Counted from the stretch's first letter, positions 28,128 through 38,518 are shown. The stretch is 64,000 nt of DNA from Vreelandella populi (GCF_003989825.1 NZ_RZHE01000015.1:558001-622000); one strand, 5' to 3'. Numbers and translations: made by a program. The notes: generated by a model from the sequence alone, not told the origin.

Positions 28128-29503
28128 ACTCTATTCGCCGGCGAACGCTGGGGCTGACGCTGCTGCTGTTTTTATTCAGCATCATGGCAATCAGCGTGAT
28201 CAGCTATCGCTACACCACCCATGAAATCCAGCAGTTGCATGATGCCAGCCTCGCCCGCCACGCCCATCTGTTGGGCGAACTGATGCAGGCTCCCCTACCA
28301 CCAGCCTATCGCCAAGCGCTCCTAAGAAGAGTGGAAAGCACCCTGCAAACCGAGCAACGCGCTCCCAACATGCTGGTGTTTCAGCTTTGGGAAGGAGACG
28401 AATTGCTACTCCGTTCGGCGGATGCGCCGCGACTCCCCCTTGCCGCACCGCTTTCAGCGCCCGAGGGTGGTTATGCAAGGCAGCAGCATCAAGAACAGAC
28501 GTGGCAAACCTATACTTTACCGCTGGCTGACGGCACCCGCCGAGTGATCGTGGGTGAACGCGACGATGTGCGCCTAGGCCTGATCAAGCGTGTGGCGTTG
28601 CGCACTTTGTTGCCTGAGCTTATCGGCTTAATTATATTGGCTTTGCTGCTTTGGTGGAGCATCGGTTGGGGGCTTGCGCCGCTGTCGCGAATGGCAGAGC
28701 AGATTCGCAGCCGTGACCCGCACAATCTCCAGCCGCTCAGGCTTTCCCCACTGCCTTACGAATTGGCGACCATTTCCGGCGCGCTTAATCGTCTGTTAAT
28801 GCGTATTCAACGCTTGCGGGAGCGTGAAAAGCACTTTATCGCCGATGCCGCCCACGAGCTACGCACCCCGCTTGCCGTACTTGATCTGCATGCGCAAAAC
28901 GCCCTGGCCGCACAGACCCCACAAGACCGTGAGGAGTCACTTGATCACTTGCGCCAGGGCGTTGCCCGGGCCACTCATCTGGTCAGCCAGCTATTAACAT
29001 TGGCACGGCTTGACCCCGATGAAGCCAGCCCGCCACTACGCTCTGTGGATGCACTTTTCGAGGTGCGTGATGCGCTGGCCAAACTGCTGCCTCTGGCTCA
29101 GCAGCAACAGCAATCGCTTCAGCTAGATGCCGATGAAGAGGGCCCCTGGACATTAAACGAGGTTCCTGGCGCGCTGGGGGCGTTGATTCAAAATCTGGTA
29201 GGTAACGCTATCCAGCACTCCCCCCCTAACGGCAATATCCACGTGCACCTCAAAGCTGCGGCGGAGCACATCACCATAGTGGTGGACGATCAGGGCCCTG
29301 GCATTCCGCTAGCGGCGCGCAAGGCGGTGACCGCACGCTTTCACCGGTCAGGGCCTGGCGCGGGCTCCGGGCTCGGGTTATCTATTGTTGAACGGATCAT
29401 TACCCAACAAGGCGGCATGCTGGCGTTTGATGACGCGCCGGGAGGTGGTTTGCGTGTTCAGGTAACACTAAAACGTCGTTTATCTTCAGACCCGTTTTTG
29501 TGA
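28124..29503 (+). CDS. Membrane sensor histidine kinase (QseC-like)
   Basis: A 459-residue kinase. Membrane segment 1 is at about 9-28, a periplasmic sensor of about 130 residues follows, and membrane segment 2 is at about 160-182. A short HAMP-like linker leads to HisKA with His244 in DAAHELRTPLAVL. The HATPase has LVGNAIQHSP, DDQGPGIP and GSGLGLSIV. It starts inside the regulator gene (four-base overlap), so the two are translationally coupled. The sensor domain resembles those of QseC/TctE-type kinases; the ligand is not known. Confidence 0.93.
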   Translation: MNSIRRRTLGLTLLLFLFSIMAISVISYRYTTHEIQQLHDASLARHAHLLGELMQAPLPPAYRQALLRRVESTLQTEQRAPNMLVFQLWEGDELLLRSADAPRLPLAAPLSAPEGGYARQQHQEQTWQTYTLPLADGTRRVIVGERDDVRLGLIKRVALRTLLPELIGLIILALLLWWSIGWGLAPLSRMAEQIRSRDPHNLQPLRLSPLPYELATISGALNRLLMRIQRLREREKHFIADAAHELRTPLAVLDLHAQNALAAQTPQDREESLDHLRQGVARATHLVSQLLTLARLDPDEASPPLRSVDALFEVRDALAKLLPLAQQQQQSLQLDADEEGPWTLNEVPGALGALIQNLVGNAIQHSPPNGNIHVHLKAAAEHITIVVDDQGPGIPLAARKAVTARFHRSGPGAGSGLGLSIVERIITQQGGMLAFDDAPGGGLRVQVTLKRRLSSDPFL

Positions 29504-29605
29504 TCATTTTCGAGTCTTAAGGTTGTGGTAAGAATTAACTGCAACTCTGAAGGTACCAGACCAGCGGGCAGTAAGCCGTTAGTCCCTATAACAGGAGGTA
29601 CCCTG

Positions 29606-30208
29606 ATGAACCAAGTGGCTTTTTCTCCCAAATCTTTAATTCAGTTCAACACGACACCCCGCCTTACCTCACCTGAGGCCAAACGACTAACCACTGAAAG
29701 CTCAGCGCTTGACGTACTTACCGACTTTCAGACCCTGAAGCCTCATTCGGTTACAGCCGATACGCCTGTGGATGAAGCCCATCTTAAAATGCGGCACAGC
29801 GGTGTACGGCTGCTATTCGTGACCGATAAGCAGAGCCACTGCCTAGGCATTCTTACCTCCCGAGAGCTAATCGGCACCCGTCGTATCAACCTGGCCATGC
29901 AGCAGCGTAACCTTGATCGTAACGAAATTACTGCTGAAATGATCATGACGCCCTGGAACAAGCTGAGCGCCATGACGTTCGCTCAGCTTTCCGCTCTGAC
30001 GATTGAAGACCTTGTCTTTATTATGGAAGACGCTACCGAGCAGCACCTGTTGATTACCCAGTACGATGCCCAGCATGAGCTGACCATTCGTGGGCTGGTC
30101 TCAGCTACCGATATACAAAATGCGGTCGGTAAAGAAGTGAACAACGTAGTCCCCATGGCGCGCAGCTTTGCCGATATCTGCCAAGTGATTACCGGTCACG
30201 ACCTATAG
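29606..30208 (+). CDS. CBS-domain protein
   Basis: A 200-residue cytoplasmic protein with a pair of CBS motifs (about 45-195: PHSVTADTPVDEAHLKMR, then LGILTSRELIG, and later LLITQYDAQ with IRGLVSATDIQ). CBS pairs bind adenine nucleotides and regulate partner proteins; no output domain is attached. I chose the ATG at 29606, which has the strong site ACAGGAGGT. It stands alone between the two-component pair and a bidirectional terminator. Partner unknown. Confidence 0.85.
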   Translation: MNQVAFSPKSLIQFNTTPRLTSPEAKRLTTESSALDVLTDFQTLKPHSVTADTPVDEAHLKMRHSGVRLLFVTDKQSHCLGILTSRELIGTRRINLAMQQRNLDRNEITAEMIMTPWNKLSAMTFAQLSALTIEDLVFIMEDATEQHLLITQYDAQHELTIRGLVSATDIQNAVGKEVNNVVPMARSFADICQVITGHDL

Positions 30209-30265
30209 GGTTAGCTAGCCAGTTACACCTAAGATATTATTTTTTTAAAATTATTTTTATTATAT

Positions 30266-30303
30266 AAAAACGCCCCTTATCGGTAACGGTAAGGGGCGTT
30301 TTT
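30266..30303. terminator. Bidirectional terminator between the CBS gene and nhaD
   Basis: AAAAACGCCCCTTA (30266-30279) pairs with TAAGGGGCGTTTTT (30290-30303) across a 10-base loop. A-runs on one side and T-runs on the other make it work on both strands, as needed for the convergent CBS and nhaD genes. Confidence 0.9.
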
Positions 30304-30324
30304 AGTAACGTATCAATCGATCTA

Positions 30325-31791
30325 TCAGAATAGGGACGCGTTAATCAGTAGATGAGTCGCGATACTTGCCGCGTAACCCAACAAAATGGCAGGTACCCAG
30401 CGCAAGTGGACCATAAAGGTATAAATACCCCGCGCCTGTCCCATCAAGGCAACACCCGCAGCAGAACCCATGGAAAGCAGGCTGCCGCCTACGCCGGCTG
30501 TCAGGGTGATCAATAGCCAGTTGCCTTCCGACATATCCGGCGCCATTGAAAGCACCGCAAACATCACGGGAATGTTATCCACGACCGCCGAGATAAGACC
30601 TAACACCACGTTAGCCCAGACCGGGTTCCAACCGCCGTAAAGCGTTTCAGACAGCAGGCTTAAGTAACCCATAAAGCCAAGCCCGCCAACACACAGCACA
30701 ACCCCGTAGAAAAACAGCAGGGTGTCCCACTCCGAGCGGGCAATACGGCTGAAGATATCAAACGGTACCACGCTACCCAGCTGCTCCAGCTTCTTCCAGT
30801 CTCCCCGGCGCGAATAACGTTCCCGCTTGCGCTCCAGCGAGCGCGGCAGACTGCGCCGCAGGTAGTAGCCAAAAAACTGTAAAAGCCCCAGGCCGAACAT
30901 CATGCCCATGGCAGGCGGCAGATGCAGAACCGAGTGGCAGAGAACTGAAATGGCAACGGTAATCAAAAACAGCACGATAATCCGCCGTGCGCCCCGCTTG
31001 AGCCAAACGGTTTCAGTAAGGGCCGCAGGCTGGCGGTTAACAATAAAGAAATTCATGATGACTGCAGGCACCATGAAGTTAACAATCGCAGGCAATAAAA
31101 GCACAAAGAAGCCGCTAAACGGCACCTGGCCTGCCTGCCAAACCATCAGTGTGGTGATATCCCCAAACGGGCTAAACGCGCCTCCCGCGTTAGAGGCCAC
31201 CACCACGTTAACGCAGCATAAACCAATAAACTTTTTATCGCCTTCGGCTACTTTCAGCACCACTGCACACATCAACATGGCCGTGGTCATGTTATTGGCA
31301 ATCGCCGAAATACCAAACGCCAGGAAACCGGTAATCCAGAAAAGGCTACGGTAACTAAATCCTTTGCGTACAAGCCATGCACGCAGCGCATCGAAGGTAC
31401 GCCGCTCTTCCATCGCGTTGATATACGTCATGGCTACCAACAAGAACAGCAGCAGCTCAGTATATTCAAGCAGGGTTTCACGAAATGCGATTTCCGATAC
31501 TTCAGGCATTCCAGCCTGAACGTATACCCATGCCACGATAGCCCAGATAAGCCCCGCCGCCACCAGCACGGGCTTTGATTTGCGCATGTGGATAAGTTCT
31601 TCAGACATGACCAGAGCGTAGGCAAGTATGAAGATGGCAACACAGGTAATACCGGCAAGCGACAGGGTTAAATCAAGGGGGCCGGCATCGGCATAGGAGA
31701 GAGTGGGAAAAGCAATAGTGCAGAGAGCGATCAACAACCAAGCGACCCGGCGAGCTAAGAGCCGGGCAGCAAGGACGTTTGGTGGTTTCAT
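30325..31791 (-). CDS. nhaD: NhaD-type Na+/H+ antiporter
   Basis: A 488-residue inner-membrane antiporter of the NhaD family (ion transporter superfamily) with a hydrophobic leader and about 12 membrane segments. Conserved features include LIHMRKSKPVLVAAG near the N-terminus, the AIANNMTTAMLM and SNAGGAFSPFGDITTLM loops, and SAVVDNIPVMFAV. The last two contain the Asn/Asp/Thr residues associated with ion translocation in this family. NhaD is typical of halophilic and marine bacteria and exports Na+ or Li+ at high salt. The gene appears to be single. Confidence 0.95.
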   Translation of the reverse strand: MKPPNVLAARLLARRVAWLLIALCTIAFPTLSYADAGPLDLTLSLAGITCVAIFILAYALVMSEELIHMRKSKPVLVAAGLIWAIVAWVYVQAGMPEVSEIAFRETLLEYTELLLFLLVAMTYINAMEERRTFDALRAWLVRKGFSYRSLFWITGFLAFGISAIANNMTTAMLMCAVVLKVAEGDKKFIGLCCVNVVVASNAGGAFSPFGDITTLMVWQAGQVPFSGFFVLLLPAIVNFMVPAVIMNFFIVNRQPAALTETVWLKRGARRIIVLFLITVAISVLCHSVLHLPPAMGMMFGLGLLQFFGYYLRRSLPRSLERKRERYSRRGDWKKLEQLGSVVPFDIFSRIARSEWDTLLFFYGVVLCVGGLGFMGYLSLLSETLYGGWNPVWANVVLGLISAVVDNIPVMFAVLSMAPDMSEGNWLLITLTAGVGGSLLSMGSAAGVALMGQARGIYTFMVHLRWVPAILLGYAASIATHLLINASLF

Positions 31792-31876
31792 GACAGCGTG
31801 ATCCTGACAGTTTGGGAGAGAGACAGCGCCACGATAATAAGCACACTAACTAAATGCGGCAACGCAGCGACCGCGC

Positions 31877-31905
31877 ATATGGTGCGGCTTAATGCCGCAC
31901 CATGT
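31877..31905. terminator. Hairpin downstream of glmS
   Basis: ATGGTGCGGC (31879-31888) pairs with GCCGCACCAT (31894-31903), extended by two more pairs including one wobble. It lies 41 bases past the glmS stop. The T-run is on the plus-strand side (ggttttttg at about 31911), so termination of the minus-strand glmS message is plausible but not textbook. Confidence 0.5.
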
Positions 31906-31945
31906 AAAGCGGTTTTTTGAAACTTCCCTAATTTTGCTTACGCTG

Positions 31946-33775
31946 TTATTCGACTGTTACGCTTTTCGCCAGGTTACGCGGCTGGTCCACATCGGTACCT
32001 TTCAAAACTGCTACGTGGTAGCTCAGAAGCTGCAGGGGAAGGGTATACAAAAGCGGCGCCAGCGCTTCATGAATATGGGGCAATTCAATGACCTGAATAT
32101 TATCCTCAGGTTTGATACCCACGTTTTCATCGGCAAATACAAATAGCTGGCCACCACGGGCGCGGACTTCCTGCAAGTTGGACTTAAGCTTTTCCAACAG
32201 GTCATCGTTGGGCGCGACCGAAATGACCGGCATCTCGCTATCCACCAGTGCCAGCGGCCCGTGCTTTAACTCGCCTGCAGGATAGGCTTCTGCATGAATG
32301 TAAGAAATCTCTTTAAGCTTGAGCGCACCTTCCAACGCAATAGGATAGTGAGCACCCCGGCCCAGAAACAACGCATGATGTTTTTCCGCAAAGGCTTGAG
32401 AAAGCTGCTCTATCTGGCTATCCAGCGCCAGCGTCTGCTTGCAGACGTCAGGGAGCGTCTGCAACGCTTCCACAATACCCGCATGCTCTTCCTGGCCCTT
32501 GGCTTTGCTGACCGAAAGCGTCAACAGCATGAGCGCGACCAGTTGGGTAGTGAAAGCTTTGGTCGAGGCAACACCGATTTCAGGGCCCGCACGGGTCATC
32601 AATGTCATGTCAGACTCGCGCACCAAAGAGCTTCCCGGCACGTTGCAGATCGCCAACGTGCCTACGTAGCCCAAGGTTTTGGCAAACCGAAGAGCCGCCA
32701 ACGTATCGGCCGTTTCACCAGATTGGGAAAGTGTCACAAACAAGGCGCCTTCCGGCACAACCGGGTGGCGATAACGGTATTCTGACGCTACTTCAACCTG
32801 CACCGGTACGCAGGCGTAACGCTCAAGCCAGTAGCGAGCCACCATGGCAGCATGGTAGCTGGTGCCACAGGCGATGATATGTATTTGACGCGCTTTCTGG
32901 AAAAGTGCCTGGGCATCAGGACCAAAGCTCTCTATCAGTACGCTGTTGCCACTCAGCCGACCTTCAAGAACAGCTTGAATGACCGTAGGCTGCTCATAGA
33001 TTTCTTTGAGCATATAGTGACGATAGTCCCCTTTACTGGCAGCACCATCGCCATGCTCGAAGATTTGTACGGGCCGGGTTACTGAATTGCCGTCACGATC
33101 CACGATGCGGATGACACCTTTCTCACGCAGTTCTACCAGGTCGCCCTCTTCCAGGTAAATAAACCGATCCGTCACCTGCAGCAAAGCAAGCGGGTCTGAG
33201 GCTAAAAATGCCTCATCAATACCCACGCCCACTACCAGAGGACTGCCCTGACGAGCGCCCACTACTACGCCTGGTTCCTTGCTACTCATGACGCCCAAGG
33301 CATAGGCGCCGCCCAGGCCATTAACAATTTCCTGGGTGGCATCAAACAGGCTGAAACCACTTTGCAGTTTGTCGGAAAGCAAATGAGCGATTACTTCGGT
33401 ATCGGTTTCTGAACTGAACGTGTAACCACTGGCTTGCAGGGTCTCTTTTATATACTCGTAGTTCTCGATGATTCCGTTATGTACGACGGCCACCTGCTGC
33501 CCGCTGTGATGCGGGTGTGCATTGGCTTCTGACGGTTTACCATGGGTTGCCCAGCGGGTGTGGGCAATGCCGAAAAAGCCCGGCAGAGCTGCCTTGGCAA
33601 GCTCATCTCCCAGAACAGCCACCTTGCCCAACGCGCGATGACGGGTCAGCTCGCCTTTATCGTTCAACACCGTCATACCGGCTGAATCGTAACCGCGATA
33701 CTCCAGGCGTTTAAGCCCTTCCAACAGTATTTCCTGCACGTTACGTTGCGCAACAGCCGCGACGATGCCACACAT
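31946..33775 (-). CDS. glmS: Glutamine-fructose-6-phosphate aminotransferase (isomerising)
   Basis: A 609-residue enzyme that makes glucosamine 6-phosphate, the first step towards UDP-GlcNAc. The N-terminal glutaminase begins with the catalytic Cys ([10 protein letters not shown]), and [12 protein letters not shown] and [10 protein letters not shown] are conserved. Two SIS sugar-isomerase domains follow ([36 protein letters not shown]), and the C-terminus ends [11 protein letters not shown]. It lies 48 bases downstream of glmU on the same strand. No ribozyme-like leader is present; the gap is too short. Confidence 0.98.
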   Translation of the reverse strand: MCGIVAAVAQRNVQEILLEGLKRLEYRGYDSAGMTVLNDKGELTRHRALGKVAVLGDELAKAALPGFFGIAHTRWATHGKPSEANAHPHHSGQQVAVVHNGIIENYEYIKETLQASGYTFSSETDTEVIAHLLSDKLQSGFSLFDATQEIVNGLGGAYALGVMSSKEPGVVVGARQGSPLVVGVGIDEAFLASDPLALLQVTDRFIYLEEGDLVELREKGVIRIVDRDGNSVTRPVQIFEHGDGAASKGDYRHYMLKEIYEQPTVIQAVLEGRLSGNSVLIESFGPDAQALFQKARQIHIIACGTSYHAAMVARYWLERYACVPVQVEVASEYRYRHPVVPEGALFVTLSQSGETADTLAALRFAKTLGYVGTLAICNVPGSSLVRESDMTLMTRAGPEIGVASTKAFTTQLVALMLLTLSVSKAKGQEEHAGIVEALQTLPDVCKQTLALDSQIEQLSQAFAEKHHALFLGRGAHYPIALEGALKLKEISYIHAEAYPAGELKHGPLALVDSEMPVISVAPNDDLLEKLKSNLQEVRARGGQLFVFADENVGIKPEDNIQVIELPHIHEALAPLLYTLPLQLLSYHVAVLKGTDVDQPRNLAKSVTVE

Positions 33776-33823
33776 AAACGAATCTCCTAAAGCATGTAAA
33801 AAAGCGGTGGGTGTACCAATAGT

Positions 33824-35194
33824 CTACTTATCGGATTTGACGGGGCGCGGCCAGCCGACTTTTTCCAGCTGCTTGCTACGCGTTACCGCTAGCGCATGCT
33901 CACTGACATCCTTGGCAATGGTCGACCCGGCACCTACCGTCGCCCCTTTGCCGATAGTGACTGGAGCTACCAGCGCACTATTGGAGCCAATAAAAGCGTT
34001 ATCGCCTATTTCGGTATGATGCTTGTTGGCACCGTCGTAGTTGCAGGTAATGGTACCGGCCCCCACATTCACATCACGCCCCAAACGGGCATCGCCGACA
34101 TAGCTTAAATGATTGATCTTACTGCCTTCGCCTACCTCGGCATTTTTGGTTTCCACAAAGTTACCGACCTTGGCGCTGATGGCTAGCCGCGTGCCGGGGC
34201 GTAGCCGCGCATAGGGACCAATTTGGTTACGTCCCGCAGCGACCGTACTATCAATCACACTATGGCTATCTACATTACTGCCAGCGCCGATGGTGCTGTT
34301 CTTGATCACACAGTAAGGCCCTATGCGTACGCCTTCGCCAAGTTCTACGGTGCCTTCAAAAACGCAGCCAATATCGATAGATACATCATGCCCGCAGGTC
34401 AGGCTACCCCGAACATCAAGCCTAGCCGGGTCGGCCAGCGCCACGCCCTGCTCCATTAACTGGTTAGCTACCTGTACCTGATACGCGCGCTCTAATCGCG
34501 CCATCTGTGCACGATTGTTAACGCCTTCCACTTCAGAGGCACTGGCAGGCTGTTCTGTGCATACCTTAATGCCGTCACTAGCGGCCATTTCGATAACATC
34601 GGTCAAGTAGTACTCGCCCTGAGCGTTATCGGCAGAGAGTCTCGGTAGCCAACGCTTTAACTGAGCACTGGTCATCGCCATGATGCCCGTGTTGCACTCG
34701 GTGATCGCAAGCTCGGAGGCACTAGCGTCCTTCTGCTCGACAATTGCCACCGCCTCACCTGCGTCATTACGCACAATGCGACCATATCCCGTCGGGTCAA
34801 CGAGGGTGACGGTCAAAAGCCCCATATGCTCATCATCCACATGGGCTAGTAACGCACTTAACGTTTCGCGCTGAATCAGCGGCACGTCGCCATAAAGTAC
34901 CAGTACGTTCCCGCTACCCAGTTGATCCAGCGACTGGGCAACCGCATGGCCCGTGCCTTTTTGCTCGGCTTGTAAGGCGAACGTCACGTTCTCATCGGCT
35001 AGCGCCTTGCGCAGTTGGTCAGCACCATGGCCGATCACCACATGGGTACGCTCAGGCTGTAAGCCTGCAGCGGTTTCCAGCACGTGCGTCACCATGGGTT
35101 TTCCCGCCAGGGTATGCAGTACCTTTGGCGTTTGTGAGCGCATCCGTGTGCCTTTACCTGCCGCAAGAATCACGACATCCAGTTCATTGTGCAT
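33824..35194 (-). CDS. glmU: Bifunctional N-acetylglucosamine-1-phosphate uridyltransferase/GlcN-1-P acetyltransferase
   Basis: A 456-residue two-domain enzyme completing UDP-GlcNAc synthesis. The uridyltransferase half begins VVILAAGKGTRMRSQTPKVL, and the C-terminal left-handed beta helix shows the hexapeptide repeats and the acetyltransferase segment VETKNAEVGEGSKINHLSY. I chose the ATG at 35194, where homologous sequence starts, with AAGAAGG upstream. It lies one base after the apbE stop, implying coupled translation. Together with glmS it supplies peptidoglycan and lipopolysaccharide precursors. Confidence 0.97.
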   Translation of the reverse strand: MHNELDVVILAAGKGTRMRSQTPKVLHTLAGKPMVTHVLETAAGLQPERTHVVIGHGADQLRKALADENVTFALQAEQKGTGHAVAQSLDQLGSGNVLVLYGDVPLIQRETLSALLAHVDDEHMGLLTVTLVDPTGYGRIVRNDAGEAVAIVEQKDASASELAITECNTGIMAMTSAQLKRWLPRLSADNAQGEYYLTDVIEMAASDGIKVCTEQPASASEVEGVNNRAQMARLERAYQVQVANQLMEQGVALADPARLDVRGSLTCGHDVSIDIGCVFEGTVELGEGVRIGPYCVIKNSTIGAGSNVDSHSVIDSTVAAGRNQIGPYARLRPGTRLAISAKVGNFVETKNAEVGEGSKINHLSYVGDARLGRDVNVGAGTITCNYDGANKHHTEIGDNAFIGSNSALVAPVTIGKGATVGAGSTIAKDVSEHALAVTRSKQLEKVGWPRPVKSDK

Positions 35195-35195
35195 C

Positions 35196-36317
35196 CTAGT
35201 TACCTTCTTGTGTCGAGCGCGCGTTAGGGGCAGTCCATGGCTCAATCCCCAACTCGTTGACCAGGTCTTCGCCGAAATATTCAACAAAGTCAGGGCTTAC
35301 GATACTTTGCCAATGATCGCCATCGCGTATCAACATTAAAACACTCAGATTATGGTCTACCGCCATTTCCATACCGGCCTCACTACCCACAACTAGCAAT
35401 GCCGTTGCCCAAGCATCAGCCCAGGCGTTGGAGGGATGAAATACCGATACCGAGGCAAGTTTATGCGTGACCGGTCGCCCGGTACGCGGGTCAAGGGTAT
35501 GAGAAAATCGCTGTCCATCGGCCTCGAAGTAATTACGGTAGTCACCGGAGGTGGCCACCGACATATCATGTAGCGGCACAATATGCTGGGCATGAGGCGT
35601 ACCGCTTTGCGGGGTTTCAATGCCCACGCGCCAGGGGGTATTTTGATCATCGCGGTACCCGTGGGCCAGCATATCCCCACCCAGGTTGATGAGATAACCC
35701 TCGATCCCCTGCTGATCCAGATATGCGCCCACGCGATCAGTCGCATGGCCTTTGGCAACACCAGAAAGGTCGACATAAACATTACGCTCACGACGTGCCT
35801 GCATGGCCTGTGTATCCACTTCCACCGCGTCAAAACCGACCTGGGCCAACCGCTCGGCAAGCAATTCCTCCGATGGGATCTCCTTGGGCCGCGCTTCAGG
35901 CCCAAAGCTCCACAAATTAACCAGATCGCCGATGGTCACATCAAAAGCGCCATCGCTTTTTTCTGCTACCGAGCGGCTAATCGCCAATACTTCAATAAGC
36001 GCATTGGAAAGCGGCTGCCATTCATCCAGCGGTGCCTGGTTAAAGACACTCAGCTCAGAGTCATCGCGATAGGTCGACATGGCCATATCCACGCTTTCAA
36101 GCTCAGCCAGAAAACCGGATTCCAGGTTATCAGCCTGCTCCTGGGTCAAAGGATCGCTGATCGTTATCTGGTAGAAGGTACCGAAAATTCCCCCTTCCAA
36201 GCGTACCGGTGAATCGAGCGGACGATCTTTCTCAGAACAGCCTACTAAAAGCAAAAGTGCGGCAGCGACGGCCGCTTTTTTCAATAACTGCGTCAACCCA
36301 GGCAGTGATGAGATCAT
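35196..36317 (-). CDS. apbE: FAD:protein FMN transferase ApbE (lipoprotein)
   Basis: A 373-residue flavin transferase that attaches FMN to threonines of periplasmic-side proteins such as NqrB/NqrC or RnfG. The signal peptide ends in a lipobox LLVGC, so it is a lipoprotein. ApbE hallmarks are GTFYQITI, MSTYRDDSELS, LSGVAKGHATDRV, LINLGGDMLAHG and FSHTLDPRTGRPV. It sits between uppP (9 bases upstream) and glmU. Its usual clients, the Na+-NQR or Rnf complexes, are not in this window but are common in halophiles. Confidence 0.95.
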   Translation of the reverse strand: MISSLPGLTQLLKKAAVAAALLLLVGCSEKDRPLDSPVRLEGGIFGTFYQITISDPLTQEQADNLESGFLAELESVDMAMSTYRDDSELSVFNQAPLDEWQPLSNALIEVLAISRSVAEKSDGAFDVTIGDLVNLWSFGPEARPKEIPSEELLAERLAQVGFDAVEVDTQAMQARRERNVYVDLSGVAKGHATDRVGAYLDQQGIEGYLINLGGDMLAHGYRDDQNTPWRVGIETPQSGTPHAQHIVPLHDMSVATSGDYRNYFEADGQRFSHTLDPRTGRPVTHKLASVSVFHPSNAWADAWATALLVVGSEAGMEMAVDHNLSVLMLIRDGDHWQSIVSPDFVEYFGEDLVNELGIEPWTAPNARSTQEGN

Positions 36318-36326
36318 GAGTTAGCT

Positions 36327-37127
36327 CTAAAAGTGAAAAAACCAGATAAGCCACGCACCGAAAAGCACGCGATATGCGACAAAGGGCTGCATGCCCATTT
36401 TTTTAATGATGACCAGAAAGTAGTGAATACACAGATACGCAAACACGCCGGATAACAGCGTGCCGGCAAACAGTGGGAACCAATCGATGGCTTGAGGTTG
36501 GCGTAGCAGCTTGATGGCTTCAAGCCCACCGGCCAGAAGGATAACTGGAATAGAGAGTAGAAAGGAGAAGCGGGCGGCCCCTTCACGGCTCATTCCCACC
36601 ATCAGGGCTGCCGTCATGCTGATGCCAGAGCGCGAGGTGCCGGGTATCAGGGCCAGCGCCTGGGAAAAGCCGATAATCAGCACTTCCTTCCAGCCCATCT
36701 GATACTCGCTTTTGGTCCCTCTCTTGAAGTAATCGGCATAGCCCAGCAAGAGACCAAAGCCAATCAGGCTGATTCCAATAACCAGCGTTGAGCGCATGTA
36801 ATTTGAGATGGCGTCTTGAAGCAGAAAACCGATGATGCACACCGGTAGGGTAGCGACGACGATCCAGAGGCCCAAGCGGGCATCTTCATCGACCGGCCCG
36901 CCTTTTAAAATCGCCAAGCTGCTTTGCACTATTTGCAGGATTTCTCTTCGAAAATAAATGATAACGGCAGTCAAGCTTCCTACATGGAGCGCAACATCAA
37001 AGGCAAGCCCTTGATCCTCCCATGAAGTAAGTACCGGTACTAAAATTAAATGCGCGGAGCTTGAAACAGGCAAAAATTCAGTTAGGCCTTGCACCGCGGC
37101 AAGTACCAGTATTTGTAACCACTCCAT
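36327..37127 (-). CDS. uppP: Undecaprenyl-diphosphatase UppP/BacA
   Basis: A 266-residue integral membrane enzyme that recycles undecaprenyl pyrophosphate to the carrier lipid for cell-wall synthesis. The two signature segments are present: GLTEFLPVSSSAHLILV near the N-terminus and IPGTSRSGISMTAALMVG in the middle. About eight hydrophobic segments are visible. It heads the uppP-apbE-glmU-glmS series on the minus strand and is divergent from the cation transporter gene. Confidence 0.96.
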   Translation of the reverse strand: MEWLQILVLAAVQGLTEFLPVSSSAHLILVPVLTSWEDQGLAFDVALHVGSLTAVIIYFRREILQIVQSSLAILKGGPVDEDARLGLWIVVATLPVCIIGFLLQDAISNYMRSTLVIGISLIGFGLLLGYADYFKRGTKSEYQMGWKEVLIIGFSQALALIPGTSRSGISMTAALMVGMSREGAARFSFLLSIPVILLAGGLEAIKLLRQPQAIDWFPLFAGTLLSGVFAYLCIHYFLVIIKKMGMQPFVAYRVLFGAWLIWFFHF

Positions 37128-37324
37128 GGATCATCCTGTACATAAGAAGGTTATTGAATGACGTTGTTACATAAGGATACACCTCTATCAGGCGCATGTC
37201 CGCCATGGGCCATCGTCGTATAACATTATGTGCGCGCGAATACTTCATCTTAAAGGGCTTAAGAGATTACCAGGCGGTGCGCTACAATACGGTTTTACCG
37301 AACGCGTGCCCTGTCAGGTATTCC

Positions 37325-38518
37325 ATGACTCAGACCGTTGAAACGCCAGTGGTTCCCAACCGTGAGCAAGATAGCCGAACCGCCAAGCGCGTCACCTATA
37401 TCGGTGCTTGGCTTGATGGCCTGCTTAGCGTTGTGAAAGTCGCGGTAGGATTTCTTGTCGGGTCGGCTGCGCTGATTGCCGACGGCATTCATTCGCTTTC
37501 CGACCTGGTAACCGACGGGTTTGTGCTAGCGGCTATTCACTATGGCCGTCAGGAGCCGGATGACGACCATCATTATGGGCATGGGCGTATTGAAACCCTC
37601 ACGACGCTATTGTTAGGCAGCGTACTGATTTTCGTGGCAGGTGGCATCGCCTGGTCCAGTCTGAGCCGCTTGTTTAGTGGTGCCGAAGTTACCGCCCCCG
37701 GCCTCTGGGCGATCGTGATCACGTTTATTGCCCTTCTCAGTAAAGAGTGGATATTTCGCTATACCATGCACGTGGCCAAGCGTATCCAGTCGAGGCTTCT
37801 GGAAGCCAATGCCTGGCACTCGCGCAGTGACGCCCTCTCCACGGCGGTGGTGTTGGTCGCCTTGATTGGCGCTCAGTTTGGCGCTGGCTGGCTGGATGCC
37901 GTAGCCGCCATTGTGGTGGGGCTGCTGGTGGGTAAAGTGGGCTGGGATCTCTTGTGGGAATCGGCCCGCGAGCTGGTCGATACCGCGCTTCCCGAAGACG
38001 TCCAGCAGCAGATGCACGATGTTGCCTGCAGCGTGCCGGGAGTGGATAGCGTGCACGATTTGCGTACCCGCCAGTCAGCGGGCTGGGTGATGGTCGATCT
38101 GCATGTGGTGGTCGGGCCCAAAATCACCGTCTCGGAGGCCCATGAGATCGGCAATGAGGTCAGCCGCCGCCTGCGCCACGAATTCCCGCTGTTAACCGAC
38201 GTTATTTTCCACGTCGACCCCGAGGATGATGCCGGCGAAGGCGACCCCAGCCGCTTGCCCGGCCTGCCGCTGCGCCCTGAAGTCGAAGCGGCGCTCAACG
38301 AGCGCTGGTACCGTCATCCGGTATGGCGCACGCTGAACGAGCTTCAGCTGCACTACCTGGATAGCCAGATATCGGTTTCGCTGATCATCGACGATGCGGT
38401 CAATCAGCCTCCCCAGTGCCTTGCCAGCCAGCTAAAGGCCTTGGCCTGCGATATAGAGTGGCTGGGGCATGTGGAAGTGATGTTCATCACGCGAGCCGCC
38501 AGCAGCTCGATGCGCTAG
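37325..38518 (+). CDS. Cation diffusion facilitator transporter with extended C-terminus
   Basis: A 397-residue CDF-family exporter for divalent metals (FieF/YiiP type). Six membrane segments span about 20-220. Metal-binding motifs are seen in AALIADGIHSLSDLV, DDHHYGHGRIETL and AWHSRSDALST. The first site reads H-x-x-x-D rather than the D-x-x-x-D of E. coli FieF. The cytoplasmic domain is normal to about residue 305, after which about 90 extra residues follow (EAALNERWYRHPVWRTLNE then ISVSLIIDD), perhaps a second ferredoxin-like domain. I chose the ATG at 37325, where homology begins. Metal specificity is open. Confidence 0.9.
   Translation: MTQTVETPVVPNREQDSRTAKRVTYIGAWLDGLLSVVKVAVGFLVGSAALIADGIHSLSDLVTDGFVLAAIHYGRQEPDDDHHYGHGRIETLTTLLLGSVLIFVAGGIAWSSLSRLFSGAEVTAPGLWAIVITFIALLSKEWIFRYTMHVAKRIQSRLLEANAWHSRSDALSTAVVLVALIGAQFGAGWLDAVAAIVVGLLVGKVGWDLLWESARELVDTALPEDVQQQMHDVACSVPGVDSVHDLRTRQSAGWVMVDLHVVVGPKITVSEAHEIGNEVSRRLRHEFPLLTDVIFHVDPEDDAGEGDPSRLPGLPLRPEVEAALNERWYRHPVWRTLNELQLHYLDSQISVSLIIDDAVNQPPQCLASQLKALACDIEWLGHVEVMFITRAASSSMR

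Noticed and set aside
31792..31945. Possible tRNA or small RNA between glmS and nhaD
   Set aside because: Only one hairpin is present and no cloverleaf arms or CCA end can be found.
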